Source: Sinorhizobium meliloti 4H41 (GTDB lineage Bacteria > Pseudomonadota > Alphaproteobacteria > Rhizobiales > Rhizobiaceae). From it: a DNA stretch of 64,000 nt. Both the position numbers and the translations under genes were made by a program. The DNA is taken from assembly GCF_000375585.1 (NCBI RefSeq), contig NZ_AQWP01000001.1:372001-436000 (forward strand), read 5' to 3'. Shown one piece after another: positions 37,070 to 46,580 of the stretch. The notes beneath the pieces were generated by a model. That model made no database searches, was not told where the DNA came from, and worked only from the letters and a program-made list of their open reading frames with translations. Every line of letters begins with the position of its first letter. The stretch's first letter is position 1.

Positions 37070-38388
37070 CCGAATTTGCCTCCCCGACGGTAAGGGTCTC
37101 CACCCGACCTGCCGCAAGCCGACGCGATATCGGCATCAAGCGCCGCTATGCCGCGGAGCGCCGCTTCCGTGCCTTCGGAATCAGCGCCATCGCCATCGGT
37201 CTGTTCTTCCTCGCGGTTCTCCTCTGGAGCGTCGTTTCGAAGGGCTATACCGCCTTCCAGCAGACGACGATCACGTTGCCGATCGAGTTTTCCGAGAAGG
37301 TGATCGATCCGAAGAACGAACGGGCGACCGATCCGAAGCGGCTCTATACCGCCAACTATCCGCTGCTCGTGCGGGAGGCTCTGGTCAAGCAGCTCGGCCT
37401 CGATCCGTCGAAGCGGCCGCTGGTGAAGCAGGCGACCGATATGGTCTCCGCCAGCGCCCGGACGCAACTGCGTGACATCGTCGTCGCCGATCCGTCGGTG
37501 ATCGGCAGGACGATTCCCGTCACGCTGCTTGCCGAGGCGAACATCGACTCCGCCTTCAAGGGCCAGATCGACCTGTCGGTCGACGAAGCCAAACGCAAGG
37601 TGAAGGATGCGCAGGTCGCATGGATGAACCAGCTTGCCGAGGCCGGCGTGCTCAAGAAGAGCTTCAACACCGGCATCTTCACCTTCGGCGCATCGAGCCG
37701 GCCTGAAGCGGCGGGTGTCGGCGTCGCCCTTCTCGGCTCGCTCTACATGATGCTGATCGTGCTCGTGCTGTCGCTGCCGATCGGCGTCGCCGCCTCCATC
37801 TATCTCGAGGAGTTCGCGCCGAAAAACCGGCTGACGGACCTGATCGAGGTGAACATCAACAACCTGGCGGCCGTACCTTCCATCGTCTACGGCCTCCTCG
37901 GGCTTGCCGTCTTCATCAACTTCGCGGGCATGCCGCGCTCGGCAGCACTCGTCGGCGCCTTCGTGCTGACGCTGATGACGCTACCGACCATCATCATCGC
38001 TACCCGGGCGGCCCTGAAGGCAGTGCCGCCGTCGATCCGCTCCGCCGCACTCGGCCTCGGCGCATCGAAGATGCAGACCATCTTCCATCACGTGCTGCCG
38101 CTTGCCATGCCCGGCATCCTGACCGGCACGATCATCGGGCTCGCCCATGCGCTGGGCGAAACGGCGCCGCTGCTTCTGATCGGCATGGTCGCCTTCGTGG
38201 TCGACTTTCCGGGGTCGCCGCTGGAGCCATCCACGGCGCTGCCGGTGCAGATCTACATGTGGGCGAACGAGGCAGAACGTGCCTTCGTCGAGCGTACGTC
38301 CGGAGCGATCATCATTCTCCTGATCTTTCTCATCTTCATGAATCTCGGCGCAATTCTCTTGCGGCGTCGCTTTGAGCGTCGCTGGTAG
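37066..38388 (+). CDS. pstA: Phosphate ABC transporter permease PstA
   Basis: A 440-residue permease with an N-terminal helix (residues about 38-60), a periplasmic domain of about 170 residues, and a six-helix core. The coupling loop is [20 protein letters not shown], followed by [20 protein letters not shown] and [12 protein letters not shown], classic PstA features. It starts within the pstC stop (ATGA overlap), so synthesis is coupled. The large periplasmic part, like that of PstC, exceeds the enteric versions of about 300 residues. Confidence 0.95.
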   Translation: MTEFASPTVRVSTRPAASRRDIGIKRRYAAERRFRAFGISAIAIGLFFLAVLLWSVVSKGYTAFQQTTITLPIEFSEKVIDPKNERATDPKRLYTANYPLLVREALVKQLGLDPSKRPLVKQATDMVSASARTQLRDIVVADPSVIGRTIPVTLLAEANIDSAFKGQIDLSVDEAKRKVKDAQVAWMNQLAEAGVLKKSFNTGIFTFGASSRPEAAGVGVALLGSLYMMLIVLVLSLPIGVAASIYLEEFAPKNRLTDLIEVNINNLAAVPSIVYGLLGLAVFINFAGMPRSAALVGAFVLTLMTLPTIIIATRAALKAVPPSIRSAALGLGASKMQTIFHHVLPLAMPGILTGTIIGLAHALGETAPLLLIGMVAFVVDFPGSPLEPSTALPVQIYMWANEAERAFVERTSGAIIILLIFLIFMNLGAILLRRRFERRW

Positions 38389-38401
38389 TGGGGTAAGGAC
38401 T

Positions 38402-39217
38402 ATGAACATCATGTCGGAAGCTGCAGTCGAAAAGGCTCTTGAGCAGAAAATGAATACGGTGCCTTACAAGATGATCGGCAACGATGTGTCGGTCTATTAC
38501 GGCGAAAAGCGTGCGCTCTTCGACGTCAACCTCAATATCCGCGAGAACACGGTCACGGCGCTGATCGGTCCGTCCGGGTGCGGCAAATCGACGTTTCTGC
38601 GCACCTTGAACCGCATGAACGACACGATCGAGAACTGCCGCGTAACGGGCAAGATCACGCTCGACGAGGACGATATCTACGATCCGTCGATCGACGTGGT
38701 GGAATTGCGTGCCCGCGTCGGCATGGTGTTCCAGAAACCCAATCCGTTCCCGAAGTCGATCTACGACAATGTCTCCTACGGCCCGCGCATCCATGGCCTG
38801 GCACGCACCAAGACCGAACTCGACGAGATCGTGGAAACGAGCCTGCAGAGGGCCGGGCTGTGGAACGAGGTGAAGGATCGGCTGCAGGAGCCGGGCACCG
38901 GACTTTCCGGCGGCCAGCAGCAGCGCCTCTGCATCGCCCGCGCCGTTGCCGTCAGCCCGGAAGTCATTCTGATGGACGAGCCCTGCTCGGCGCTCGATCC
39001 GATCGCGACCGCGAAAGTCGAGGAACTCATCCACGAATTGCGGGCGAATTTCACGATCGTGATCGTCACCCACTCGATGCAGCAGGCGGCGCGCGTGTCG
39101 CAGCGCACGGCCATGTTCCATCTCGGCAATCTCGTAGAGGAGAACGATACCGATAAAATGTTCACCAACCCGGACGATCAGCGCACCCAGGACTACATCA
39201 TGGGCCGCTTCGGCTGA
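38402..39217 (+). CDS. pstB: Phosphate ABC transporter ATP-binding protein PstB
   Basis: A 271-residue ATPase. Walker A is [13 protein letters not shown], the signature is [14 protein letters not shown] and Walker B is [29 protein letters not shown] and [13 protein letters not shown] are typical of PstB. It powers phosphate import with PstC and PstA and contacts PhoU for signalling. The ATG at 38402 has AAGG close upstream; a second in-frame ATG at 38411 is possible. It follows pstA by 13 bases. Confidence 0.96.
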   Translation: MNIMSEAAVEKALEQKMNTVPYKMIGNDVSVYYGEKRALFDVNLNIRENTVTALIGPSGCGKSTFLRTLNRMNDTIENCRVTGKITLDEDDIYDPSIDVVELRARVGMVFQKPNPFPKSIYDNVSYGPRIHGLARTKTELDEIVETSLQRAGLWNEVKDRLQEPGTGLSGGQQQRLCIARAVAVSPEVILMDEPCSALDPIATAKVEELIHELRANFTIVIVTHSMQQAARVSQRTAMFHLGNLVEENDTDKMFTNPDDQRTQDYIMGRFG

Positions 39218-39306
39218 TGGCCGGAGAGGGGCGGCGCTTTTCCGTCCCTCCCGGTCAAGACCGAACGAGGCCCATTCAGAACAGCGCGTCCCCCGAGGAA
39301 ACGAAT

Positions 39307-40020
39307 ATGTCTCACGCACACATCATGTCCGCCTTCGACGAAGAGTTGAAGTATCTCACGCGCCGCATCTCCGAGATGGGCGGTCTCGCCGAGCAGATGG
39401 TCGCGGACTCCGTCCGTGCGCTCGTCAATTCCGATCTCGCCCTGGCCCAGAAGGTGATCTCCGACGACATCATTCTGGACGATGCGGAACGGCAGATCGG
39501 CGAAAAGGCGATCGTCACCATTGCCAAACGCCAGCCCATGGCCTCGGATCTTCGGGAGATCATGGGTTCGATCCGCATCGCCGCGGACCTGGAGCGCGTG
39601 GGCGACCTCGGCAAGAACACCGCAAAGCGGGTGATTGCCGTTGCCGGTTCAGGCATACCGCGCAAGCTTGCGCGCGGCCTCGAACACCTGGCCGAGCTCG
39701 CGCTCGTTCAGTTGAAGGAAGTCCTGGACGTCTACGCGTCCCGTTCGCCGGAAAAGGCGAACAGCATTCGCGAACGCGATGAAGAGATCGATGCGATCTA
39801 CACGTCCCTGTTCCGGGAACTGCTGACCTATATGATGGAAGATCCGCGCAACATCACGCCGTGCACGCATCTTCTTTTCTGCGCCAAGAACATCGAGCGT
39901 ATCGGCGATCACGCGACCAATATCGCCGAAACGATCTACTATATGGCGACAGGCGCCCAGCCGCAGGGCGAACGGCCGAAGGACGACATGACGTCGACAT
40001 TGGGTTCCGTGACGGACTGA
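39307..40020 (+). CDS. phoU: Phosphate signalling protein PhoU
   Basis: A 237-residue all-helical protein with two PhoU repeats. The metal-binding signatures are ERVGDLGKNTAK (first half) and ERIGDHATNIAE (second half). It connects the Pst transporter to PhoR and dampens PhoB activation when phosphate is plentiful. The ATG at 39307 follows a GAGGAA site. It sits between pstB (89-base gap) and phoB (111-base gap), as in most pho operons. Confidence 0.96.
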   Translation: MSHAHIMSAFDEELKYLTRRISEMGGLAEQMVADSVRALVNSDLALAQKVISDDIILDDAERQIGEKAIVTIAKRQPMASDLREIMGSIRIAADLERVGDLGKNTAKRVIAVAGSGIPRKLARGLEHLAELALVQLKEVLDVYASRSPEKANSIRERDEEIDAIYTSLFRELLTYMMEDPRNITPCTHLLFCAKNIERIGDHATNIAETIYYMATGAQPQGERPKDDMTSTLGSVTD

Positions 40021-40131
40021 GATCGCCCGGCAGCCGGTGCCTATGCAGAATTTGTTCCGGCCGCCTTGGCGCGGCCTACCACCGTGCGCGGCGGCATGAC
40101 GGCTGTCGTGCGTAGGAAGGAGTCCTACTGA

Positions 40132-40815
40132 ATGTTGCCGAAGATTGCCGTAGTCGAAGACGAGGAAGCCCTGAGCGTTCTCCTGCGCTACAATCTCGAG
40201 GCGGAAGGCTTCGAGGTCGATACGATCCTTCGCGGCGACGAGGCGGAGATCCGCCTGCAGGAGCGCCTGCCCGACCTTCTCATCCTCGATTGGATGCTGC
40301 CCGGGGTTTCCGGTATCGAGCTCTGCCGCAGGCTGCGCCAGCGGCCGGAAACGGAGCGCCTGCCGATCATCATGCTGACCGCGCGCGGCGAGGAAAGCGA
40401 GCGCGTGCGGGGCCTTGCCACCGGCGCCGACGATTACGTCGTCAAGCCCTTTTCGACGCCGGAACTGATGGCGAGGGTCAAGGCGATGCTCAGGCGCGCC
40501 AAGCCCGAGGTTCTGTCGACGCTCCTGCGCTGCGGCGATATCGAGCTCGACCGGGAGACGCACCGCGTCCACCGACGCAGTCGCGAAGTGCGCCTTGGCC
40601 CGACGGAGTTCCGGCTGCTGGAATTTCTAATGTCCTCACCGGGGCGCGTCTTCTCTCGTTCACAGCTCCTGGACGGTGTCTGGGGACACGACATCTATGT
40701 CGACGAACGGACCGTGGACGTTCATGTCGGGCGGCTGCGCAAGGCACTGAACTTTTCCAACATGCCGGACGTCATCCGGACGGTGCGCGGCGCTGGCTAT
40801 TCGCTGGAGAGCTGA
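40132..40815 (+). CDS. phoB: Phosphate regulon response regulator PhoB
   Basis: A 227-residue OmpR-type regulator. The receiver domain has the acidic pair VEDEEAL, the phospho-acceptor Asp53 in LILDWMLPG, and the conserved Lys in VVKPFSTPEL. The C-terminal winged helix includes GPTEFRLLEFLMSSPGRVFS and DERTVDVHVGRLRKAL. When phosphorylated by PhoR it binds PHO boxes such as the one at 34328. AGGAG lies eight bases before the ATG. It ends the operon, with a terminator at 40860. Confidence 0.96.
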   Translation: MLPKIAVVEDEEALSVLLRYNLEAEGFEVDTILRGDEAEIRLQERLPDLLILDWMLPGVSGIELCRRLRQRPETERLPIIMLTARGEESERVRGLATGADDYVVKPFSTPELMARVKAMLRRAKPEVLSTLLRCGDIELDRETHRVHRRSREVRLGPTEFRLLEFLMSSPGRVFSRSQLLDGVWGHDIYVDERTVDVHVGRLRKALNFSNMPDVIRTVRGAGYSLES

Positions 40816-40859
40816 GGCCGAAGGTCGCTGGCGCCCGTGCCGGCTTGCGGCATGGCAAA

Positions 40860-40888
40860 GAAAAAGGGGCCTTTCCGGCCCCGATTTT
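40860..40888. terminator. Bidirectional terminator between phoB and gcrA
   Basis: GGGGCC (40866-40871) and GGCCCC (40877-40882) form a stem around TTTCC, flanked by A-rich sequence on the left and GATTTTC on the right, so it can work for both convergent transcripts. Confidence 0.8.
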
Positions 40889-40922
40889 CGTCGTGCATCC
40901 AGAGCGGGATGAGCAAGGCGCC

Positions 40923-41444
40923 TCAGCGCATGCGCCGGCGCTCGGCGGAGGGCTGGTAGGCCAGCCGGGCATGGAAGGTGCAATAGGGAGAGGCTTCCGG
41001 GGAGTCGTTGCCGCAGAAGTGGAACTCTTCCTTGAGCGGGTCGCCGATCGGCCACTTGCAGGTGCGTTCGGTAAGCTCCGTGAGCTCCAGCCGCCGCGAC
41101 ATCGGCAGGACGATGTTCCTGTCGATCTGCAGCTCCTGGTCCATTTCCAGGTCGACTGCGAGCTCTTCCTTGAGCGCGGTCGCACCGGCCGTGCGGGTCA
41201 CGGTGCGGGTTACGGAACGCGCAGCATAGTTCGGCGCGCGCGGGGCAGACGTCGCCCGTTTGGGCCGGGCTGCAGCGGTCGTGCTTCCTCCGGCCTTGGC
41301 GCGCCCGGGCAGGCTCAGCCGATGAACCTTTCCGATGACCGCGTTGCGGCTGACGCCGCCCAACTGCGCCGCGATCTGGCTGGCGCTCAAGCCCTCCGAC
41401 CACAGCTTCTTCAGTTTCTCGACCCGCTCGTCAGTCCAGTTCAT
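40923..41444 (-). CDS. gcrA: Cell cycle regulator GcrA
   Basis: A 173-residue GcrA protein, which binds DNA methylated at GANTC and helps sigma-70 RNA polymerase at cell-cycle genes. The N-terminus MNWTDERVEKLKKLWSEGLS is the helix-turn-helix domain, followed by GGVSRNAVIGKVHRLSLPGR. A variable basic linker leads to the C-terminal ERTCKWPIGDPLKEEFHFCG, the polymerase-interacting region. The ATG at 41444 is the conserved start; an in-frame ATG at 41489 is not. Two GANTC sites (41479-41483 and 41512-41516) lie upstream, so CcrM methylation may affect its own promoter. Confidence 0.95.
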   Translation of the reverse strand: MNWTDERVEKLKKLWSEGLSASQIAAQLGGVSRNAVIGKVHRLSLPGRAKAGGSTTAAARPKRATSAPRAPNYAARSVTRTVTRTAGATALKEELAVDLEMDQELQIDRNIVLPMSRRLELTELTERTCKWPIGDPLKEEFHFCGNDSPEASPYCTFHARLAYQPSAERRRMR

Positions 41445-41853
41445 CTCTGCACTCCCCGTTCTCGGCGTTGGGATGGCGGAATCCGTCACCGCTCTCCGGG
41501 AAAAACCCGAAGATTCAACGCGATAATACTTTTGGTGACTAGGTCCGCCGCATGCGTCTAGTAATTGAATGTTAACCTACCGGCAGGGTGACTCCGTGGC
41601 AAGAGTCGCCGGAATCGCGCCGAATCGATTTCGCGGTTTTCCCCAACTTGCTGTCGGAGCGTTGCATTTTTGCAAGTCCCAGAGTGTGATTTTTTCGCGC
41701 TTCGGAATCGGCATCCGCAAAGCGCCTGCAAACCTTGGTTTTGTTGACATCGCGGTGCGAAATGGGAATAGTGCCTGTCGCCGCCGCAAGGCGGCATTTT
41801 TGATTTTTATCGGGCCGAATGGTCCGTGCCGCCGGAATGAAGGAGAGCTCGAC
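41445..41853. promoter_or_regulatory. gcrA-argD divergent region with promoter-like element and leader hairpin
   Basis: 409 bases. GANTC sites at 41479 and 41512 face gcrA. Toward argD, TTGACA (41744-41749) is followed after 17 bases by AATAGT (41767-41772), a plausible sigma-70 promoter. Just after it, GCCGCC, GCAA and GGCGGC (41780-41795) form a perfect stem with a tetraloop, followed by ATTTTTGATTTTT, the form of an intrinsic terminator. It stands before argD and cannot end gcrA, which runs the other way. Confidence 0.6.
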
Positions 41854-43053
41854 ATGGCCGCAACCACGCCGCTTTACGACACCTATCTGCGCGCGCCGTT
41901 GCGTTTCGAGCGAGGTGAAGGCGTTTGGCTGATCGCCGAAGACGGCACGCGCTATCTCGATTTCGCTGCCGGTGTCGCCGTGAACTCGCTCGGCCATGCC
42001 CATCCTCATCTCGTCGAGGCGCTGAAGGCGCAGGCCGACAAGGTCTGGCATCTGTCCAATCTCTACGAGATTTCGGGGCAGGAAAGCCTTGCACGGAGGC
42101 TGACCCAGGTGACCTTCGCCGATCGGGTGTTCTTCACCAATTCGGGTGCGGAAGCGCTCGAATGTGCGATCAAAACGGCGCGGCGCTATCATTTCGCCAA
42201 GGGGCACGTGGAGAAGTTCCACGTCATCACCTTTGAAGGTGCTTTCCACGGCCGCACGCTCGCGACGATCGCCGCCGGCGGACAGCAGAAATACATCGAG
42301 GGCTTCGGGCCGAAGGCGCCGGGCTTCTATCAGGTCCCCTTCGGCGATATCGCGGCGGTCAAGAACGCGATCAATGAAGAAACCGCGGCGATCCTCGTCG
42401 AGCCGATCCAGGGCGAGGGCGGCATTCGGTCGGCATCGAAGGAATTCATGCAGGGGCTGCGCGAACTTTGCGACGAGTTCGGCCTGCTTCTGATCCTCGA
42501 CGAGGTCCAGTCCGGTGTCGGCCGGACCGGCAAGCTCTTCGCCCATGAATGGGCTGGCATCAAACCGGATATCATGGCCGTAGCCAAGGGCATCGGCGGC
42601 GGCTTCCCGCTCGGCGCTTGCCTCGCGACGGAAGCGGCGGCCGCCGGCATGGTGGCGGGCACGCACGGTTCGACCTATGGCGGCAACCCGCTCGCAATGG
42701 CGGTCGGAAATGCCGTGCTCGACGTCGTTCTCGCCGAAGGCTTCCTCGATCAGGTGCGCGAGGTGGCTCTCGTCTTCCGTCAGGGGCTCGCCTCGCTGAA
42801 GGATCGTTTTCCGGACGTGATCGAGGAAATCCGCGGCGACGGGCTGATGCTCGGCATCAAGGCGAAGGTGCCCTCCGCGGACCTTTTGAAGGCGATCCGC
42901 GCCGAGAAGCTGCTCGTCGTCCCGGCCGGCGAAAACGTGCTGCGCCTGTTGCCGCCGCTGATCACCACCTCCGCGGAGGCGCGCGAAGGACTGGCACGGC
43001 TCGAACTCGCCGCGGAGGCGGTGAGTGGCAAGAGCGGCAACGCCGCGGCTTGA
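41854..43053 (+). CDS. argD: Acetylornithine aminotransferase ArgD
   Basis: A 399-residue class III aminotransferase using PLP. It makes N-acetylornithine in arginine synthesis and may also act in lysine synthesis. The PLP lysine is in [16 protein letters not shown]; other family segments are [32 protein letters not shown] and [24 protein letters not shown] is seven bases before the ATG at 41854; a much longer in-frame reading from 41569 runs through the promoter. It forms an operon with argF, 74 bases downstream, possibly subject to the hairpin in its leader. Confidence 0.95.
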   Translation: MAATTPLYDTYLRAPLRFERGEGVWLIAEDGTRYLDFAAGVAVNSLGHAHPHLVEALKAQADKVWHLSNLYEISGQESLARRLTQVTFADRVFFTNSGAEALECAIKTARRYHFAKGHVEKFHVITFEGAFHGRTLATIAAGGQQKYIEGFGPKAPGFYQVPFGDIAAVKNAINEETAAILVEPIQGEGGIRSASKEFMQGLRELCDEFGLLLILDEVQSGVGRTGKLFAHEWAGIKPDIMAVAKGIGGGFPLGACLATEAAAAGMVAGTHGSTYGGNPLAMAVGNAVLDVVLAEGFLDQVREVALVFRQGLASLKDRFPDVIEEIRGDGLMLGIKAKVPSADLLKAIRAEKLLVVPAGENVLRLLPPLITTSAEAREGLARLELAAEAVSGKSGNAAA

Positions 43054-43127
43054 ATGCCCCGACGTTTCGGATCGATCCGGCCCGGGCGGGGCCGACAAAC
43101 GGATTCTACGACAGGAAACAAGGCAGT

Positions 43128-44039
43128 ATGACCAGACACTTCCTCGATCTCTCGGCCATGACGGCCACCGACCTCAGGACCATCATCGACGATGCCCGCG
43201 TCCGCAAGTCGGCGACCAAGGCAGGCACTGCCGAGAAGCCGCTTGCCGGCAAGATGCTCGCGATGATCTTCGAGAAGCCGTCCACCCGCACGCGTGTTTC
43301 CTTCGATGTCGGCATGCGCCAGCTCGGCGGCGAGACGCTGTTTCTGTCGGGTACGGAAATGCAGCTCGGCCGGGCGGAGACGATCGGCGATACGGCGAAG
43401 GTCCTGTCGCGCTATGTCGACGCGATCATGATCCGCACGACCGATCACCGCCGGCTTCTGGAAATGGCGGAGCATGCGACCGTGCCGGTCATCAACGGGC
43501 TCACCGACGATACGCACCCGTGCCAGATCATGGCCGATATCATGACTTTCGAGGAGCACCGGGGACCGGTCAAGGGCAAGACGATCGCCTGGACCGGCGA
43601 CGGCAACAACGTGCTTCACTCCCTGATCGAGGGCTCGGCGCGCTTCGGCTACCGCATGAACATGGCCGTGCCGCTCGGCTCCGAACCGCATGACAAGTTC
43701 CTGAACTGGGCGCGCAACAACGGGGCCGAGATCCTGCTCAGCCACGAGGCGGAGCAGGCGGTTGCCGGCGCACACTGCGTCGTCACCGACACCTGGATCT
43801 CGATGAACCAGGAACATCGCGCCCGCGGTCACAACGTCTTCCAGCCCTACCAGGTCAACGGCGCACTGATGAAGCATGCAGCGCCGGACGCGCTGTTCAT
43901 GCATTGCTTGCCGGCGCACCGCGGCGAGGAAGTGACCGATGAGGTCATCGACGGCCCGCAGTCGGTGGTCTTCGACGAAGCCGAGAACCGGCTGCACGCG
44001 CAGAAATCGATCCTCGCCTGGTGCATGGGCGCGGTGTGA
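43128..44039 (+). CDS. argF: Ornithine carbamoyltransferase ArgF
   Basis: A 303-residue anabolic ornithine carbamoyltransferase producing citrulline from ornithine and carbamoyl phosphate. The carbamoyl phosphate motif is [23 protein letters not shown] and the ornithine loop [15 protein letters not shown] with its catalytic Cys are present. It starts at the ATG 43128, after AAGGCAG. With argD it forms an arginine unit. S. meliloti has a second ornithine carbamoyltransferase gene elsewhere; this is the copy I recall as argF1. Confidence 0.95.
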   Translation: MTRHFLDLSAMTATDLRTIIDDARVRKSATKAGTAEKPLAGKMLAMIFEKPSTRTRVSFDVGMRQLGGETLFLSGTEMQLGRAETIGDTAKVLSRYVDAIMIRTTDHRRLLEMAEHATVPVINGLTDDTHPCQIMADIMTFEEHRGPVKGKTIAWTGDGNNVLHSLIEGSARFGYRMNMAVPLGSEPHDKFLNWARNNGAEILLSHEAEQAVAGAHCVVTDTWISMNQEHRARGHNVFQPYQVNGALMKHAAPDALFMHCLPAHRGEEVTDEVIDGPQSVVFDEAENRLHAQKSILAWCMGAV

Positions 44040-44194
44040 CGGCTGAAGGCGGGCGCGAGGCGTTCTCTTGAAATCTGGACGGTGCAACACGATTTAGAGC
44101 GGTGAGCGGGGCCTTCCGATCGTCAAATCGGCCAGTCGCCCCACGCCGGCTATCCTGCGCTTGGCGCCCTGCGGGGTGCTTTAAGGCAGAGCAA

Positions 44195-44410
44195 ATGCCG
44201 ACGGAGAAATTCGTCCATGACGGGATCAAATGGAATGGCGGGCGGTTGTACCGGTGCGCGCCGGTGCACTCGATGCAAGCCGTGCCGGAAATCAAGAGGA
44301 ACGAGCGGTTTCCATCCGCATCCCGCATGCAGTTTTTGGAATGGGTCATGGCCACATCCCGGATTGAATCGATCCGCGTGACTATGGTCGAGGCAAGGAG
44401 CAAGCGATGA
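44195..44410 (+). CDS. Possible small protein overlapping hslO
   Basis: A 71-residue reading frame beginning MPTEKFVHDGIKWNGG, with AAGGCAGAG just upstream. Its stop overlaps the hslO start in the ATGA arrangement used for translational coupling. I do not recognise the protein; it is mildly basic and has no membrane segment. The rest of the 367-base argF-hslO gap shows no other feature. It may be a coupling leader peptide or chance. Confidence 0.3.
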   Translation: MPTEKFVHDGIKWNGGRLYRCAPVHSMQAVPEIKRNERFPSASRMQFLEWVMATSRIESIRVTMVEARSKR

Positions 44411-45399
44411 CAGAAACAGCGCCGGGACTTGGCGAGTTCGATTTTGCCGGTGACGATCACGTCGTGCCCTTTCAGGTCGAGGGACTCGACGTGCGCGGCC
44501 GCGCCGTCCAGCTTGGTCCGATGCTCGATGCCATTCTCGAGCGGCACGGTTACCCGCTTCCTGTCGCGCGGCTTGTCGCCGAAACAGTGGTGCTGACGGT
44601 CCTGCTCGGCACGTCTCTGAAATTCGAAGGCAAGCTGATCGTTCAGACACAGGGCGATGGACCGGTCGATCTCGTGGTTGCGGATTTCTCGACGCCGGAC
44701 CGCGTCCGCGCCTATGCGCGCTATGATGAGGAGGCGCTCGCCGACGCCGAAAAGAGCGGGCGCGTCCAGCCTCATGAATTGCTGGGCAACGGCGTCCTCG
44801 CCTTCACGATCGACCAGGGTGCGCATACGCAGCGCTATCAGGGTATCGTGGCCCTTGACGGGGCAACGCTCGAGGACATCGCCGGCGCCTATTTCCGCCA
44901 GTCGGAGCAGATACCGACCAGGGTGCGCCTCGCCGTTGCCGAGCTTCTCGACAAGGACGAGAACGGCAAGCCGCGGCACCGCTGGCGCGCCGGCGGCATG
45001 GTCGCGCAGTTCCTGCCCGACGCGCCGGACAGGATGCGCCGGGCGGATCTGCCGGGCGGCGATGGTGACGAAGGCCACGAGGATTTCTTCGACGAGGACG
45101 ACCTCTGGGCGGAAGCCAAGGTGATGGTCGAGACGATCGACACCGATGAACTCACCGATCCGACGGTCGGTACCGAGCGATTGCTGTACCGTCTGTTCCA
45201 TGAGCGCGGCGTGCGCGTCTATGAGCCGCAGGCGGTCTACGATCGCTGCAGCTGCTCGCGCGAGAAGATCAAGGACGTTCTGGTGGGGCTCGGCAACGAG
45301 GATATCGAAGCCAGCGTCGAGGACGGCCTGATCAAGGTGACCTGCGAGTTCTGCTCGACGACCTACCGCTTCGAGGCGAGCGAAGTCCGCCCGCAATAG
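44407..45399 (+). CDS. hslO: Redox-regulated chaperone Hsp33
   Basis: A 330-residue Hsp33, a holdase activated by oxidation. The four zinc-binding cysteines are near the C-terminus in RCSCSREK and CEFCSTTYRF. The N-terminal half includes GTSLKFEGKLIVQTQGDGPV and ARYDEEAL. There is an acidic linker between domains (GGDGDEGHEDFFDEDD), longer than in E. coli (about 290 residues in total there). It acts in the cytoplasm. It is convergent with apaG, 27 bases apart. Confidence 0.95.
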   Translation: MTETAPGLGEFDFAGDDHVVPFQVEGLDVRGRAVQLGPMLDAILERHGYPLPVARLVAETVVLTVLLGTSLKFEGKLIVQTQGDGPVDLVVADFSTPDRVRAYARYDEEALADAEKSGRVQPHELLGNGVLAFTIDQGAHTQRYQGIVALDGATLEDIAGAYFRQSEQIPTRVRLAVAELLDKDENGKPRHRWRAGGMVAQFLPDAPDRMRRADLPGGDGDEGHEDFFDEDDLWAEAKVMVETIDTDELTDPTVGTERLLYRLFHERGVRVYEPQAVYDRCSCSREKIKDVLVGLGNEDIEASVEDGLIKVTCEFCSTTYRFEASEVRPQ

Positions 45400-45426
45400 G
45401 GCAGCCGCGCTGAATTGCGCGCTGGA

Positions 45427-45819
45427 TCAATTAAGCGTGCGGACGAGGCCCGGTGAATCGAGCGAGAAGGCGGGAATGGCGACGTCGAAAGTCTCCCCGC
45501 CTTCCGCCTCCATGCTGTAATGGCCGAACATCACGCCGGAGGGCGTATCCAGCGGGCAGCCGGAGGAGTACTCGTAGGTATCGCCGGGGTTGAGCAGCGG
45601 CTGCTCGCCGATCACGCCGGGGCCGCTCACCTCGTCCACCTGACCGTTCTCGTCGGTAATGTGCCAGTAGCGGGTCATCAGCCGGACCGCGCGCCCGGAA
45701 TGGTTCGCTATGATGATGCGATAGCCCCAGACATAGCGGCTGTCGTCGGGGTCCGACTGTTCTTCCAGGTAGTACGGCTCGACCGTCACTTCGATGTCGC
45801 GTGTCAGCGCGCGGTACAT
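45427..45819 (-). CDS. apaG: ApaG (Co2+/Mg2+ efflux-associated) protein
   Basis: A 130-residue ApaG-domain protein with an immunoglobulin-like beta fold. Conserved parts are [22 protein letters not shown], the glycine-rich [15 protein letters not shown] and [14 protein letters not shown]. The role is unresolved, though apaG mutants in enterics are affected in cobalt/magnesium handling and the fold also occurs in F-box proteins. The ATG at 45819 has AGGG eight bases upstream; a GTG three codons earlier is possible. It is convergent with hslO. Confidence 0.93.
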   Translation of the reverse strand: MYRALTRDIEVTVEPYYLEEQSDPDDSRYVWGYRIIIANHSGRAVRLMTRYWHITDENGQVDEVSGPGVIGEQPLLNPGDTYEYSSGCPLDTPSGVMFGHYSMEAEGGETFDVAIPAFSLDSPGLVRTLN

Positions 45820-45929
45820 GTGCAACACCCTGTTTCAAATCCGTACGCGTATTCTACAGCAATATGGTTTCGTCAAGAATAACGGCGAGATTGTGCGAGT
45901 GGTATCAAATTTCCCAGGAGGCAACGGCC

Positions 45930-46541
45930 ATGTTTGACGGCGCGCTTCGCAGGCGGCTCGATCCGATTCTGGACAGGTTCGGCGCCGCACTGGCCGGCCG
46001 CGGGGTCAGTGCCGATGCCGTCACGATCCTCGGCCTTTGCCTTGGCCTTGCGGCAGCCCTGCTCATCGGTCTCGGCGCTTATCTGCCCGCCGCCGCCCTG
46101 ATCCTTGTGAGCCGGCTCTGCGACGGCCTCGACGGAGCCGTCGCCCGCGCGAGCCGGAAAACGGATTTCGGCGGCTTTCTCGACATCGTTCTCGATTTCA
46201 CCTTTTACGGGGCCGTCCCACTCGGTTTCATCATCGCAGATCCGGCTGCAAACGGTCTCGCCGGCGGATTTCTGCTCTTCGCCTTCTATGTCAACGGCGC
46301 GAGCTTCCTCGCCTATGCCGTGATGGCCGAGAAGCGCGGCCTGACGACCGAGGTGCGTGGTGCGAAGTCGCTCTACTTCACGACGGGGCTCGCAGAGGCG
46401 ACGGAGACGATCGTCCTTTTTCTGCTGTCGTGCCTGTTGCCCGGGTGGTTCCCCTTGTTCGCAACCGTCTTCGCGCTCGTCTGCCTCTATACCGCGCTGT
46501 CGCGGATCGTTCTCGCAAGACTGACGTTTCGGCGAGACTGA
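45930..46541 (+). CDS. CDP-alcohol phosphatidyltransferase family protein
   Basis: A 203-residue membrane protein with about six helices. The family motif is complete: DGLDGAVARASRKTDFGGF followed by LDIVLD. It should join a CDP-linked alcohol or CDP-diacylglycerol to an acceptor in phospholipid synthesis; the acceptor is not clear, and it is not obviously PgsA or PssA. AGGAGG lies nine bases before the ATG at 45930. It is the second family member in this window; unlike the one at 25669 it has the canonical Arg and Asp residues. It is a single gene ending at a bidirectional terminator (46543-46570). Confidence 0.87.
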   Translation: MFDGALRRRLDPILDRFGAALAGRGVSADAVTILGLCLGLAAALLIGLGAYLPAAALILVSRLCDGLDGAVARASRKTDFGGFLDIVLDFTFYGAVPLGFIIADPAANGLAGGFLLFAFYVNGASFLAYAVMAEKRGLTTEVRGAKSLYFTTGLAEATETIVLFLLSCLLPGWFPLFATVFALVCLYTALSRIVLARLTFRRD

Positions 46542-46542
46542 C

Positions 46543-46570
46543 GACAAAGCCCGCTGACGCGGGCTTCGTC
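46543..46570. terminator. Bidirectional terminator between the CDP-alcohol transferase gene and metZ
   Basis: AAGCCCGC and GCGGGCTT form perfect 8-base arms around TGAC (46547-46566), extended by GAC/GTC outside a one-base bulge. The A- and T-containing flanks suit both convergent transcripts. Confidence 0.8.
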
Positions 46571-46580
46571 ATGGTGTCGG

